Positions 47,606 to 59,153 of a stretch of DNA of 64,000 nt are shown piece by piece. Source of the stretch: Hygrophila difformis (lineage: Eukaryota; Streptophyta; Magnoliopsida; Lamiales; Acanthaceae); assembly GCA_030278955.1 (NCBI GenBank), contig JAOANR010000008.1:45244055-45308054 (forward strand), read 5' to 3'. The notes under the pieces are model-generated. The model was not told where the DNA came from, made no database searches, and saw only the letters and a program-made list of their open reading frames with translations. Numbering within the stretch: position 1 is the first letter of the stretch; the number at the start of each line of letters is the position of its first letter. A program made the position numbers and the translations under genes.

Positions 47606-49190
47606 ATCTTCACATTTAATACTGATCGTCCCCGAGCAGTCAGATTCAGTGCTCCTAAGAGCATAGACGCTGCATATTCAATCTATTTTCGTGGCTTCAA
47701 AAATTTCATTCTCTTTAGATTGGGATAAGACAATAAAAAACTACAAGTATTAAACTCCCTCAATTGCAGTGTTTAATGAAATAATATTTCTCATTTAATC
47801 AGGCATACAAATCAGATATTATTGTTAACTCTTCATGAACATCATGTTTGAAAAATTCAAAGGTTAATTTTTAGAATGAAGGTATCACATGAACATATAT
47901 TAAGAAAACAGAGCCTCATATATAGTATAAGCGGAAATTTCACACATTCTAAAAGTTGACTTTTAATCAAGAACGCTCATAATCAAATTTAATTAAAATA
48001 TCTCATATGCTTGCAATCAGACCAACTCGCCACCGGCTCATTTCTTCATATCGAGATCCCGATGTCTTATTCAACGGTTATAATGGGGCATACGGTTGTA
48101 ACATTTGGTAGGGAATGAAATTTATTGGGCTAGAAGTGGCAAGAATTCAATATATCTTGACTTGGCATATTTTTATATAAAATTTATGATCATCATTATT
48201 TTTCTTTCTTTCTTTTGACTTTCTATTGCATCACATTAGACTATATCTAATTTGCTTTGTCATTTGCAATTTATTTTTGTTGAACGGAACTCAACTTATT
48301 CTTCTTCTCTTTTTTTTTTGAATCGGAATTTCGATTACCAATTGATATTTCTTTGATGATCATAACTCGTAATGCCTTTAAAATTTACTCTTGCACACTT
48401 GGGTTTGATTTTTGTGGTCTTTTTATGGGCTAAGAAAAATATAGTGGGTTTCAAGAAAAATTAGGCTTAAAGGCTCAGCTTGGTTAATCCTAATGGGAAA
48501 ATATTTTTAGGTTTGGATTTCAAACGAAGGCCAAAAATTTGGTTTTCTAAGTGCCTCGATCATATGCTCGATTTTCAGAATATGGCATGATCTTGAATCG
48601 GTCCCAATCGCAAGTTCTAGTTTCCTTCAATTAAAAATGATTTTCACACAACAAGATGAGTAAAAATGACTCATGGCTCAGATCTCGCATGGTTTGATTG
48701 ATTCATGTCATACAATATTCTTAAATTTACTCTAAGATTAATCCTAACACTTTATCCAATCAAAATTTTCAACATGAAGATTTATTACCCAACAAGATGA
48801 TTATATCAATAACTTTTTATAGCTCAAAACCTCAAGAATTCATTTCATGCATGTTTTTAATTATATTATCCCAATTTAATTAGTTTAAAAATTTAATCAT
48901 AAGCCTAAATTCAACATGTGAATTTAAATTCAACATGTGAATTTAGGTGACAAAGTTATGCATACTTTAGCTGGTTATTTAATTTAAAGCAGTAAAAGAG
49001 GCACTGTTAACATGCGAGGCATGTCACAATTTTCTTTTTGGCCTGACAGTCACTTATTCATCTTGGACTGCCAGACATCTTTTTTTAAAAGTTTGGACCT
49101 CAGAAACGAAGTTCCATTCTTGGAAAGCAGTAAATTACATCATTTACAGGAGATTTCTTATGCAGTTAGAGTGAAAAAGCACCAAAGATA
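47606..49190 (-). repeat. Conserved noncoding block N, copy 2 (inverted)
   Basis: Reverse-complement relative of 32150-33667. It follows the ORF ending at 49198 and ends in the motif variant AAATGTGAAGAT (47617-47606), next to the F-box gene at 47557 rather than an LTR-like start. No gene seen. Confidence 0.75.
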
Positions 49191-49197
49191 GAAATTC

Positions 49198-50793
49198 TCA
49201 AGTAAGATGTATTACATTGAAGTTCAAATAAATGTGATCAATTATGAACTCAGTCTTTTTTCTCTCCCGGTTGGGTGGATGTGCCAGCATCGTCCTTTGG
49301 AGGGATATCTGAACTTGGAGCTGGGACGGCTTTGGGAGTTGAGCAACGAGGGCCTGCATCAGTGCTGCTTGCTGGTTCAGGGTAGTCTCCATGAACTGCC
49401 TCTGGTTGTCCATATTTTCGAGCAACATCTTTTTGAACTCATCATCTCTTCTCCTCTGCTCTGCTTTCTCCTCCTCTTTCCTTTTCCTTTCCTCTGCTTT
49501 CTCTTTTCTTTCGTCTTCCCTTCCCAGAATTATTACATCTGCCAGGGACTTCACACTGTCGATTACCGTTTTGTTCATACTGCTTACAATTTCCAAAACA
49601 TGTGAGTCAGCAGGAAACTGAGAGACATTTTGGCTTGCGGGAGGAAGTCGAGATAGTTGAGCCCTTTGTTGAGTAGGAGCAGGAGTAGAAATTGGAGTCT
49701 GAGCTTCTTCCGGCTGTTCAGTTCGAGGCTCTTCCTCATTTATCATTGAAGGTCCCGCCTCAGTACTGGGCCTTCTTCTTTCCTCGTGGGGCGCGCGGTG
49801 GTCGTGCAGCTCTCCTTTGGACGGATGGTTCACCACCAGATATGAATAATGATTGGAGATCAGAATCATCGGGAATGTGGGCAGGGAATAGACAATCTTT
49901 TCTCGGAGGCCCAGGTTTGGAACACGAATGGGGGGGGGGGGGGGGATCTATTACTACAGGAGTATCTGTAGCGAATTCGCCCAAGTTGACACCCTGATCG
50001 GCACAAATTCTTCTAATTAAGTTCGGATAGCACAAGGCTTGTTGTGTTCAATTCGGGTTGTCATTACTTCGAATACGTGCCTCCCTGTATTCAGCTTTAC
50101 CCCATGCCACAGCTTTGCAAATCCCATCAAGATGTTGCCCGATGTGGATTGGGGATGCAAGCTGGGTCTTATTTTTGCTATATAAAATTCATAAGTCGGC
50201 ATGAAGTGCAGATGCAACTGGGTAGGATAAAATGTGTTCTGGTTTATGCGCTCTCTTGTCAAGTTGTTGGCTATAATGTTATAAATCGCAACCTTTTTTG
50301 TTATCGCTCTTCTGCGTAATATTTTTTCTGCAGGGAATTCATCTCTAATATCCGGGGTCCCGAGGAATCTATTCAAGCATTCTGGAGAAATGTAAATGGT
50401 GTGTCCTCGGACCTGGGTTGTCCTCATTCCTGCATCAATATTGCATAAGAATTCCCTTGTCAGTTCTACAAATCCTACCTCTTCCCGTTGTAGCAAAAAT
50501 TCTCCCCAGTATTGCTGTGCATTCCAATATTCAATGGTGGGGTGTGTCAGAACCTCAGGGTTGAAACCCTCAGGCACAATGGCCGCATGCAATTTGGCAT
50601 AATTCTCTACCCCTTCAATCTTTCCATTGAATTTTCTATCGACATCAGCGTTAGTGAACCCCTGTTTTTTCGCGGCCTGCTTTTATACCCATCCGATGCC
50701 TTACTTCATTTTCTTCTCAAAAATTGACTGGTCGGATGGATCCCACTGATTCTTGATCTGCATTGGATTCCCAGTCCGTTTCTTCATCACCTC
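49198..50793 (-). pseudogene. Second copy of the retroelement-type ORF, C-terminal part, broken
   Basis: 50592-50017 (191 residues: WGEFLLQREEVGFVELTREF, YISPECLNRFLGTPD, YEFYIAKIRPSLHPQSTSG) continues after a frame change near 50035 as CYPNLIRRICADQGVNLGEF. It then crosses a run of 17 G (49930-49946) where the frame changes again, and ends in a Glu/Arg/Lys-rich coiled coil and a Gln-rich segment (49869-49198). It parallels the C-terminal third of the ORF at 39355-44490. Element A inserted at 50794 and removes the N-terminus from view. Function unknown. Confidence 0.65.
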
Positions 50794-51499
50794 TGTAACA
50801 CCCCCGATTTGATAACCTAGGCCGGGATGTCACCGCCACATCTCCCTAGCAAGACACGGCTTCCCGAGCTCGCTAAGGAAATGCAAGGCTTATGGGTACG
50901 CAAAGGTTTTAAAAACATTTCAATAATGAGTCCGGAAAATAATAATACTTAATTCAAAATACGGAAGTAGTAATCATCCATGCACGAAATAGAGTAAATG
51001 CAGCGGAAAAGTAATCACGGCCGACATGGCCAAAACTCGGGTTTAACAGGCCCGATTTAAAATAGTATTAAAGTGCAAGAAATAAAAATGTCTATTAAAT
51101 AGTTTCCCCCAATGCATGAACATGTGTCATTCGACATACTCTGTAAAAGAAAAAAAAATAACAACGGGTTTATCAGTATAAAAATATACCGAGCAAGTCA
51201 ATCCCTAACTAAACAATTTAAGGGGTTACATGTGTTTAATTTAAAAGTTAGACTTTTTGTGCATATTAAAATTAAATTTAAATTTGTAGATTACTTGCAG
51301 CGGAAAAACACGATTAATGTATTCAAGACGAGGATACATAATGCTAAGGACTTAATTTAAAAGCGTAATTTAAAAGCATAATTTAAATACGTAATTTAGA
51401 GGCATAATTTAAAACGTGATAAATAAATTCAGCATAATTAAATACACCCACAAGTCTTTTATATTTTATCCCGCAAACTAAGAAGAGGACATCATACCG

Positions 51500-51700
51500 G
51501 GGAGATCACTAACGAGGCAATCTCAAATCGTAGGACCACTAACGAGGCAGTCCAAATAAATGGGAGACCACTAACGAGGCAGTCTCAAAGATAGTAGGAC
51601 CACTAACGAGGCAGTCCAAATAACACAGCGCGCGAGATCACTAACGAGGCAATCTCAGATAGTAGGGAGACCACTAACGAGGCAGTCTCAAAGATAAAGA
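51500..51700. repeat. Minisatellite in LTR A (CACTAACGAGGCARTC units)
   Basis: Six units of GA(C/T)CACTAACGAGGCA(G/A)TC separated by 8-18 variable bases, alternating between ending in TCTC and TCC. Confidence 0.9.
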
Positions 51701-51869
51701 TAGCATGAGGATCGGCTCAGCCTAGTGAACGAGATTTTTCGAAAGTTTATGTTTCGTCGTATACAAAGGGTTCGATATCGCATTTCATAATTCGAGTTCT
51801 CGCAAGTTCGAAAAATCCAATTCGTCACAGTTTTTGCCTTTTTAAATTAAAAATTCATCTTTTAAGTAA

Positions 51870-52500
51870 AAATTCTGAACTTTTCACAGTAGCTCAAGTA
51901 CACACATACGAACAACTCTCATGTTTTAAGTTTTTGGAAATAAGGTTCCGAAGTGAGTCACATTTCGAGTTCTTTACCAAGGAAGATTTCTGTCCAAGGG
52001 ACTGATTCCGACACAGTTTCGTACAACGCCGATTAAAAATTCATTTTAAAACCAATTGGTCTGAAATTTTTACAGGATGTACATAAAACCTTAATGAACA
52101 ACTTTCATGTTTTAAAAATTTGGAAATAATGAGTTTTAGATGTTCAAAAATCGACACCAACACGCTGCTTACGCGCGGATTCAAAAATCGGTTTGGAACA
52201 CGTTCTGAAATCGTCCGTTTTGACATATCAAATGAACTCCAAAATTTATGAAATTTTATATGCATAATCTAGGCATAATTATCTACAACTTTTGTTTAGA
52301 AACGCAAGGTTGAATCGATCTAGAGATGGGTGAAAAATATGCATCAAATCATGACAATGAAACAGTCCAGATTTCAAACGTTCGATTTTTATACAGAAAC
52401 TTTACGGTACGATTTGGGGTATCAAACCTTTATGAAAATAGCTGAAATTTTGACACAAGATAGGCTAATTTTTTTTAAGAACAAAAGCTATGTTGAAAAG
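51870..52500. repeat. Degenerate tandem repeat of about 180-195 bp in LTR A
   Basis: The TGAAATTTTTACAG-like phrase recurs near 51877, 52053, 52245 and 52443, followed by ACAACTTTCATGTTTT-like words, as in the other LTR families. Confidence 0.6.
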
Positions 52501-53372
52501 TTTTCGGTTTGAATTCCCGAAGGTTGGGTTTTAGGCGAGTTTCTGAAATTTGTCGAAAATAGGGTTTTTGAAAACCGATTTTAGTTACGTGTCTAGATCT
52601 TTTAATTCAAACGAAAATAAACCACAAAAATTGAGGAGTAAGGTCTTAACTTACTTAGTTAGAGAATACGGTCGCTGTAAGGGCTTTCCGGACGTCCTAA
52701 GGTCGCGACGAACGGCCAACTTCTCCGATCGCTTTTTGTTCGTCCCCCGACGTGAAATCGTAGCAAAGGAAAGGATGTTAGATTTCGAGTTTTTAAGGTT
52801 TATGGACGAACTAAACACTATACCATAACTTACCAAGGTCCTAGAAGGCAGTGGCCTTGTCTCGCTCGTCCCGTCTTCGCCGGAATACTCGTCGGGGGGT
52901 TGCCGGAAGTTTGTCGGAGAGGTGTTTGGCTTTGGGAGAGATTGTGGGTGTTTGGGGGGCTGTTCAGTGGTGAGTAGAGTAAGGGAGGCAGCCCTAGGTC
53001 GGGTAAAAGCTTCCCCACTCGTCCGATTTTCTTACCAAAGTCGGGAGGCGTAATTTTGGCAAGAAATCACCATGATCGCGTGATCTGCCGCGTTCAGCCC
53101 GACCACGCGGTCGTGGCGCGTTACCGCGCGGCCAGCGCGCGGACAGCGCCTGGACCTCGGTCCGGGCGCGTCGTGCAATCCGTCGGGTCCTCTCTTTCGG
53201 ACTTCCATCCTTCTACATTTTCGGCTCGATTTTATTCCGGGTCATTCACGGTTTGAATTTTTCCATCTAGAACTTATTACGAGTTTGGGTTGATGCTCGT
53301 AACATTTTCGTGCGATAATTAATCCAATTAAATTAGTTCCGATTCCTCTTAATAGTTTTCCCGGGTATTACA

Positions 53373-53638
53373 GTCTACCCCCATTAAGAATCAACTTCGC
53401 CCTCGAAGTTGTGTTTCGGTTTCTTCGAGTTAAACGTTAGGATGGTTTTGGTTATGTTTTTGTTTTGTGATTTATTTTGTGATTTATTTTGTGACTGAAC
53501 TTAGAATTTAGATTTCCAAGCTGCCTACGTACCCTGTGAAGGGATCAAGTCATAACGTAGTTCAAAACAATTTGAATTTATTTTTCTCGGGTGTTACATC
53601 CTCCCCCCCTTAAGAATACAGTTATGTCCCCATAACTG
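53373..53638 (-). other. 3' untranslated block of element A
   Basis: Purine tract at 53376-53386, hairpin at 53392-53411, conserved ACGTACCCTGTGAAGGGATC stretch, second purine tract at 53601-53614, and hairpin CAGTTATGTCCCCATAACTG at 53619-53638 containing the pol stop codon (53622-53624). Confidence 0.8.
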
Positions 53639-56043
53639 TGGTCGGGTCGTCTTGGAAGAGGGTCGAGGAACGTTGCTTCATATTGGCTTCCAATTCCCAC
53701 GTTGTCGTCTCCATTTCGTGGTTAGACCATAGGACCTTGACCATCCTCACGGTCTTATTCCTCGTTACTCTCTCCTTCAAGTCAAGTATTCGCACCGGAA
53801 CTTCCTCGTAGCTCAAGTCATCCTCAAATTCAATTTCTTCCGGTCGGAGCACATGGGTCGGATCGTGCACATACTTCTTCAATTGGGAGACGTGGAACAC
53901 ATCGTGACCACGAGTAAATTGTGGTGGCAACGCTAGCCGATAAGCGAGATTTCCCACTCTTTCCAGGATTTCATATGGTCCTATGTACCGTGGACTCAGT
54001 TTTCCTCGTTTGCCGAAGCGCATCACACCCTTCATTGGTGATACCTTCAGCATGACTTTATCGCCGACTTGAAATTCCAAGTCTTTTCGTCTCACGTCCG
54101 CGTAACTCTTTTGCCGGTCCTGAGCGGCTCTCATCTTCCCTTGGATTACCTTGATTTGTTGAGCCATGTCCTCAACAAGTTGTGGTACCACTATCACCGT
54201 TTTAGCATTCTCCTCCCAGCTAAATGGACTTCGGCACTTACGCCCATACAGTGCCTCGAAGGGTGCCATGCCGATGCTAGCATGGTAGCTATTGTTGTAG
54301 GAGAACTCGATCAAAGGTAGGTGATGCTCCCAACTTCCCGTAAATTCTAGCACACAGGCCCTCAGCATGTCCTCCAGCGTTTGGATCGTTCGCTCCGTCT
54401 GCCCATCCGTCATGGGATGGAATGCGGTACTCATCTTTATCTGCGTACCGAGAGCTTCTTGCAGTTTGGTCCAGAACTGAGAGACAAATCTACTGTCTCT
54501 ATCCGAGATGATGTCATGTGGTACCCTATGCCGGCGTACCACGTTGTCGACATACGCCCTTGCCAGTTGGTCCATTGACCAAGTATCCTTCATTGGGATA
54601 AATATGGCGACTTTTGTCAACCTATCAACGATCACCCAGATTTTATTCATTCCATTCGGTGAGCGCGGTAACCCTGAAACAAAATCCATTTGAGATACTA
54701 TCTCATTTCCAGCTTCGGATCTCCAATGGTTGCATTAGTCCTAGGGGTTTTTGTCGTACTGCCTTGACCTTCTGGCAGGTATGGCATCTTGCCACAAACT
54801 CGGCTACCTCTCTCTTCATGTTCGGCCACCAATAGTTCTTCTTCAAGTCTTTGTACAGCTTGTCCCCTCCGGGGTGAACCGAGTAGGGGTGTTATGGCCC
54901 TCCTCCATCACCTTTTTCTTCAGATCCGCGGATTTTCGTGGTATACACCACCTTCCCTTGAAGCGGATGCTTCCGTCCTCATGAATTTTGAAATCCATTG
55001 CCTTTCCTTCGGCAATGCTCCTCCTTATTTCTTCCAACTTCTCGTCACCCGGTTGGGCGAGTCGTATCTCATCGAATATGGTAGGTCCCACTACCATCGC
55101 GTTGACGACCTCGGTTACCGTGCCAGGATGCACGAGTTCTAGACTTAATTTCGCCAAGTCTTTGTACAATTCTGCCGGTATCACAAGTGAGTTCGCGACG
55201 TGTTGAGTCTTTAGACTCAAGGCGTCGGCCACGACGTTGGCCTTTCCTTCGTGATATGCGATCTCCAGGTCGTAATCCTTAATCAGTTCCAACCATCTTC
55301 TCTACCTCAAATTCAGCTCTTTTTGCGTGAATATGTACTTGAGGCTCTTATGGTCGGTGAACATTCGACACCTTCACCCATAGAGATAGTGTCTCCAAAT
55401 CTTTAAGGCGAACACGACCGCGGCCAATTCCAGGTCATGCGTCGGGTAGTTTTCCTCGTGATGTTTTAGTTGGCGCGATGCGTACGCTATAACCCTTTGA
55501 TCTTGCATTAGCACGCATCCCAATCCCTCCTTCGAGGCGTCACTGTACACCTCGAAGTCTCCATCCTCTGATGGTAATGCCAATACTGGCGCTGCGGTAA
55601 GGCGTTTCTTCAGATCCTGGAATGCGGCTTCACACTCGCTGGTCCAGTCGTACTTCACCCCTTTCTTCAACAGCTAAGTCAACGGGCAGGGCGATTTCCG
55701 AGAAATCCTTTACAAATTGCCTATAGTAACCCGCCAGTCCAAGAAAGCTTCTTATCTCCGTTGGATTCTTCGATGGCACCCACTCGGTCACTGCCGAGAT
55801 CTTTGCCGGGTCTACTGCCACCCCGCTGGCGGATACGATATGCCCAAGAAATGCCACTTCCTTTAGCCAGAAGTCGCATTTGGACAGATTACCATACAGT
55901 TGATTTACTCGTAAGATCCTTAGCACCTTATGTAAGTGCTCGGAATGTTCTTCCTCGCCCTTTGAGTAGATTAAGATGTCGTCTATGAACACCACCACGC
56001 ATTGATCTAGTAGTTCTCGAAACACGTTGTTCATGAGGTTCAT
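53622..56043 (-). pseudogene. Tekay-like pol of element A (RT fragment, RNase H, integrase, chromodomain)
   Basis: The fragment starts in RT at 56043, where element B interrupts it, with catalytic [11 protein letters not shown]. RNase H ([14 protein letters not shown]) follows after a frame change near 55650. An in-frame TAG, CAG in element B, lies between 55293 and 55373 (NLR*RRW). Frame changes at about 54840-54900 and 54700 precede an intact 355-codon stretch (54689-53622) with the integrase core ([23 protein letters not shown]) and a C-terminal chromodomain (about residues 295-345; VPVRILDLKERVTRNK, VLWSNHEMETTTWE). The C-terminal chromodomain places it among chromoviruses. Its best fit is the Tekay/Del clade. 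Confidence 0.9.
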
Positions 56044-57534
56044 TGTAACACCCCGGTTTTTGGTCACCCAGGTCGGGATGTCACCGCCACATCTCCCTAG
56101 TAAGACACGGTTTCTCCGAACTTACTAAAGAGATGCAAGGCTAGGTATTGCAGTATTTAAAGACATTTAAATCATTCAAAATAGCCCATACAATATAATT
56201 CGAAAATAATAATAGCATAGCGCAGCAGAAATATTTGGTTTAGTACAGTATCGCAGCGGAAAATATAAAAAGGGCCGACACCAAAACACGGGTTAAACAG
56301 GCCCGTTCATAATATAGTCTAAAGTATGAATTTAAAAGCAAAATAACATTTCCCAAAATCCCATGCATGAATCGTGCTCACACATGCTCATTCCACATAT
56401 TCTGTAAGAAAAGGAATAAAAATGGGTTTTGGTCAGCAAACTTGCTGAGTAAGTTAACACATGCATGATCGTAGGGTTTAAAAGCCATTAATTTAATAAT
56501 TTAATAAAAGCATGATAATGACATAATATTTAATTTAATCTAATCAACTATCCAACAGCATAATTTATCTCAGGGCTCTATTTAATAACACATATCGCAT
56601 GGTTTAAGATAAAAGCCATAATTTAAATAAAGCATTTAAATAATTTAATTGGACAACAATATAATTTGATCTAATTTAATTTAATTTAAAATCCCCATTA
56701 CATCCCCGATTTAGTATCTCAAAGTTTCACGATAGTATCGCGATGTCAACAAGTTTAGCCGGTAGCCCGGCGGCCGCAACCGTATCAGCCATACCCAGTA
56801 CCACTCCGGAGCCTCGGAAAACCCATACGGATATTCACGAGAGTGTAGGCTCCATATTTCGCCGTTTAGGCAATATCACATTTCAAGTTTAGCGCGCGGG
56901 GTCACCATCGTCCATTACGGCACGAAGTGAAGCAGTTAGAGGGCACCCTGCAGAGCACTCACCCCTAATTTTAATTTATCAAGTTTGTAAGGGGATTTAG
57001 TTTTTAAAATCTGATTTCAATTGTATTCATTTAAAAGTAATATCTCAATTCGTTTCAACCCTAAAGGTTAATTCCATGTTTCAACAAGATTTCAAGATTT
57101 CGTTTCCGGTAAACCACAGGTTACTCTAAAATTCGTCTAAAATCAGATTTAATTCCAAACATTCCAAAATTTCATGACTGACTCCGAAACATCGAGATCT
57201 ACAACTTTTGTGTTTTAACTTTTTTAATCCGAGATACCTAAATAGGTCAAAATCACCAATTTTCGCAGGAGAATAATTCTGTCCGAATTTAATGTATCAC
57301 AGTTTAAAGATTTCGAATTCTACCATAGCAATTCAACTCCAAATTTGATGAAATTTTACAGAGATCATATTAAGACATTTATCTACAACTTTTATGTTCG
57401 GCCAAAGATCTAAAACAGGCTAGATCCTATGTCAAAACCGTGATCAAGATCATTCCTAAGTTCTGTCCAGGATTTCAAGATGTAGATTCAAACAGTTCGG
57501 TTTTGATGGGATTTCACATATCAAATCGTCTCTA

Positions 57535-58034
57535 NNNNNNNNNNNNNNNNNNNNNNNNNNNNNNNNNNNNNNNNNNNNNNNNNNNNNNNNNNNNNNNNNN
57601 NNNNNNNNNNNNNNNNNNNNNNNNNNNNNNNNNNNNNNNNNNNNNNNNNNNNNNNNNNNNNNNNNNNNNNNNNNNNNNNNNNNNNNNNNNNNNNNNNNNN
57701 NNNNNNNNNNNNNNNNNNNNNNNNNNNNNNNNNNNNNNNNNNNNNNNNNNNNNNNNNNNNNNNNNNNNNNNNNNNNNNNNNNNNNNNNNNNNNNNNNNNN
57801 NNNNNNNNNNNNNNNNNNNNNNNNNNNNNNNNNNNNNNNNNNNNNNNNNNNNNNNNNNNNNNNNNNNNNNNNNNNNNNNNNNNNNNNNNNNNNNNNNNNN
57901 NNNNNNNNNNNNNNNNNNNNNNNNNNNNNNNNNNNNNNNNNNNNNNNNNNNNNNNNNNNNNNNNNNNNNNNNNNNNNNNNNNNNNNNNNNNNNNNNNNNN
58001 NNNNNNNNNNNNNNNNNNNNNNNNNNNNNNNNNN
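57535..58034. other. Assembly gap (500 N)
   Basis: Exactly 500 undetermined bases, which suggests a fixed-size placeholder rather than a measured distance. Confidence 0.99.
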
Positions 58035-58564
58035 AAAATTCTCAAAAATTTACAGTAGCTAGATCTAAGCCTTAGAAACGTTTTTCATGTTTTAAGTTTT
58101 TCCGTTTGAGTTCGTTTTAGGGTTCGGAAAAATTCATCAAATCTGTTGCGTCGGTAGAAAGTATAAATTGACAGATTTTCGATTTCTTGTTAATCTTTTA
58201 GTTTTGAATGTTTTAATTCATCCCAAAACCATGTAAGAGTTAACTTACAGAGTTATGAACGTCCGGGATCGTCTATTTCGTAGGCGTGGCTTCCAGTCCA
58301 CCGTTTCTCCTCTCCGTTCGTCGGGTTCTATGATCTAGATCCAATACAAGGTGTAGAAGAGAAAAGAAGAAGATTATGATTCATTTCCGAATCGTTTATT
58401 GAACAAGGATTGGATCGAGACTTACCACGACTATGGAGATCTTAGAAAAATTCGTCCAACAGCGTTCGTCTTGGTTTCGTGCCTCCGACGACTCCGGATT
58501 TAGGGTTTCGGATGTGTAGAAAGTTGTAGGGTTTTGTAAACTTGTTCGGGGCTCCCAAGGGGTT

Positions 58565-58572
58565 TATTTATA
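58565..58572 (-). promoter_or_regulatory. Possible TATA box of LTR B
   Basis: Minus-strand TATAAATA, about 120 bases downstream of the GC-rich block in the direction of element transcription. Other LTR families here have weaker TATAT words at comparable places. Confidence 0.4.
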
Positions 58573-59153
58573 GATTTCCCAAGTCCTAGGGCGTCCAACA
58601 TCTGACCTAAGGGTCTTGGGTCGAGAGATGTTCAACCGAAAGTCGAAAAATCTGCGTTCGGGCGAGAGATTCACGCAACGGGTGAATCTATCGTGTGGCG
58701 CGGTCGTGGCGCGCTCTCCCTTGTTCGACCGCGCGGCCACCGTGCGACACTCGCCTGGACTTCGGTCCAGGCGGGTCGTGCGATCCGTCGTGCTTTTCCG
58801 CCTCTCTTTCGGGTTTCTATCCCTCTATGCTCCCCAATTCCGATTCCCGGGGTATCTTCGGGTTCATACTTTCTCTCAATTTTTACTCGGGTCTAATTAA
58901 ATGTTTGGACTCGAATCCTCGAGTTCATTAGTGTCGGGTTTCGGTGTACAATTTATTTACCTTTAATCCTTCCTTTTATTTAATTAAATTTCTTTAATTC
59001 CTTTTTAAGTTAAATCTCATTTTCTCATTTCCTTATCTTTATTTATTTCTTTATTTGCTGGATTCATTTATTTATTTATGGTATTTATTTTATTTATTAT
59101 TTATTTATTTAATTATTGTTTTATTTAATGATGGAAAATTCTCGGGTATTACA

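Larger units (their letters stand above)
50794..53372 (-). repeat. 3' LTR of Tekay-like element A
   Basis: TGTAACACCCCC to CCGGGTATTACA, 2,579 bp. Same termini as the other LTRs but a different minisatellite (51500-51700), the degenerate repeat of about 180-195 bp (51870-52500), and a GC-rich block near 53080-53190. The left flank is ACCTC (50789-50793). The matching right flank lies outside the window. Confidence 0.9.
56044..59153 (-). repeat. 3' LTR of Tekay-like element B (contains assembly gap)
   Basis: TGTAACACCCCGG to CTCGGGTATTACA. Positions 57535-58034 are exactly 500 N. One AGCCGGTAGCCCGGCGG unit is present (about 56757). A GC-rich block lies near 58690-58790. Left flank is TTCAT (56039-56043). 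Confidence 0.9.

Noticed and set aside
51500..51700. Regularly spaced repeat that looks like a CRISPR array
   Set aside because: Units vary, the spacers are largely similar to one another, and the setting is a plant LTR. It is a minisatellite.
56044..56067. Apparent start of the RT ORF of element A
   Set aside because: It lies in the LTR of element B, and the RT frame is simply truncated by that insertion.
57440..58075. Long ORFs on both strands across 57535-58034
   Set aside because: They run through 500 N of an assembly gap and are not real.
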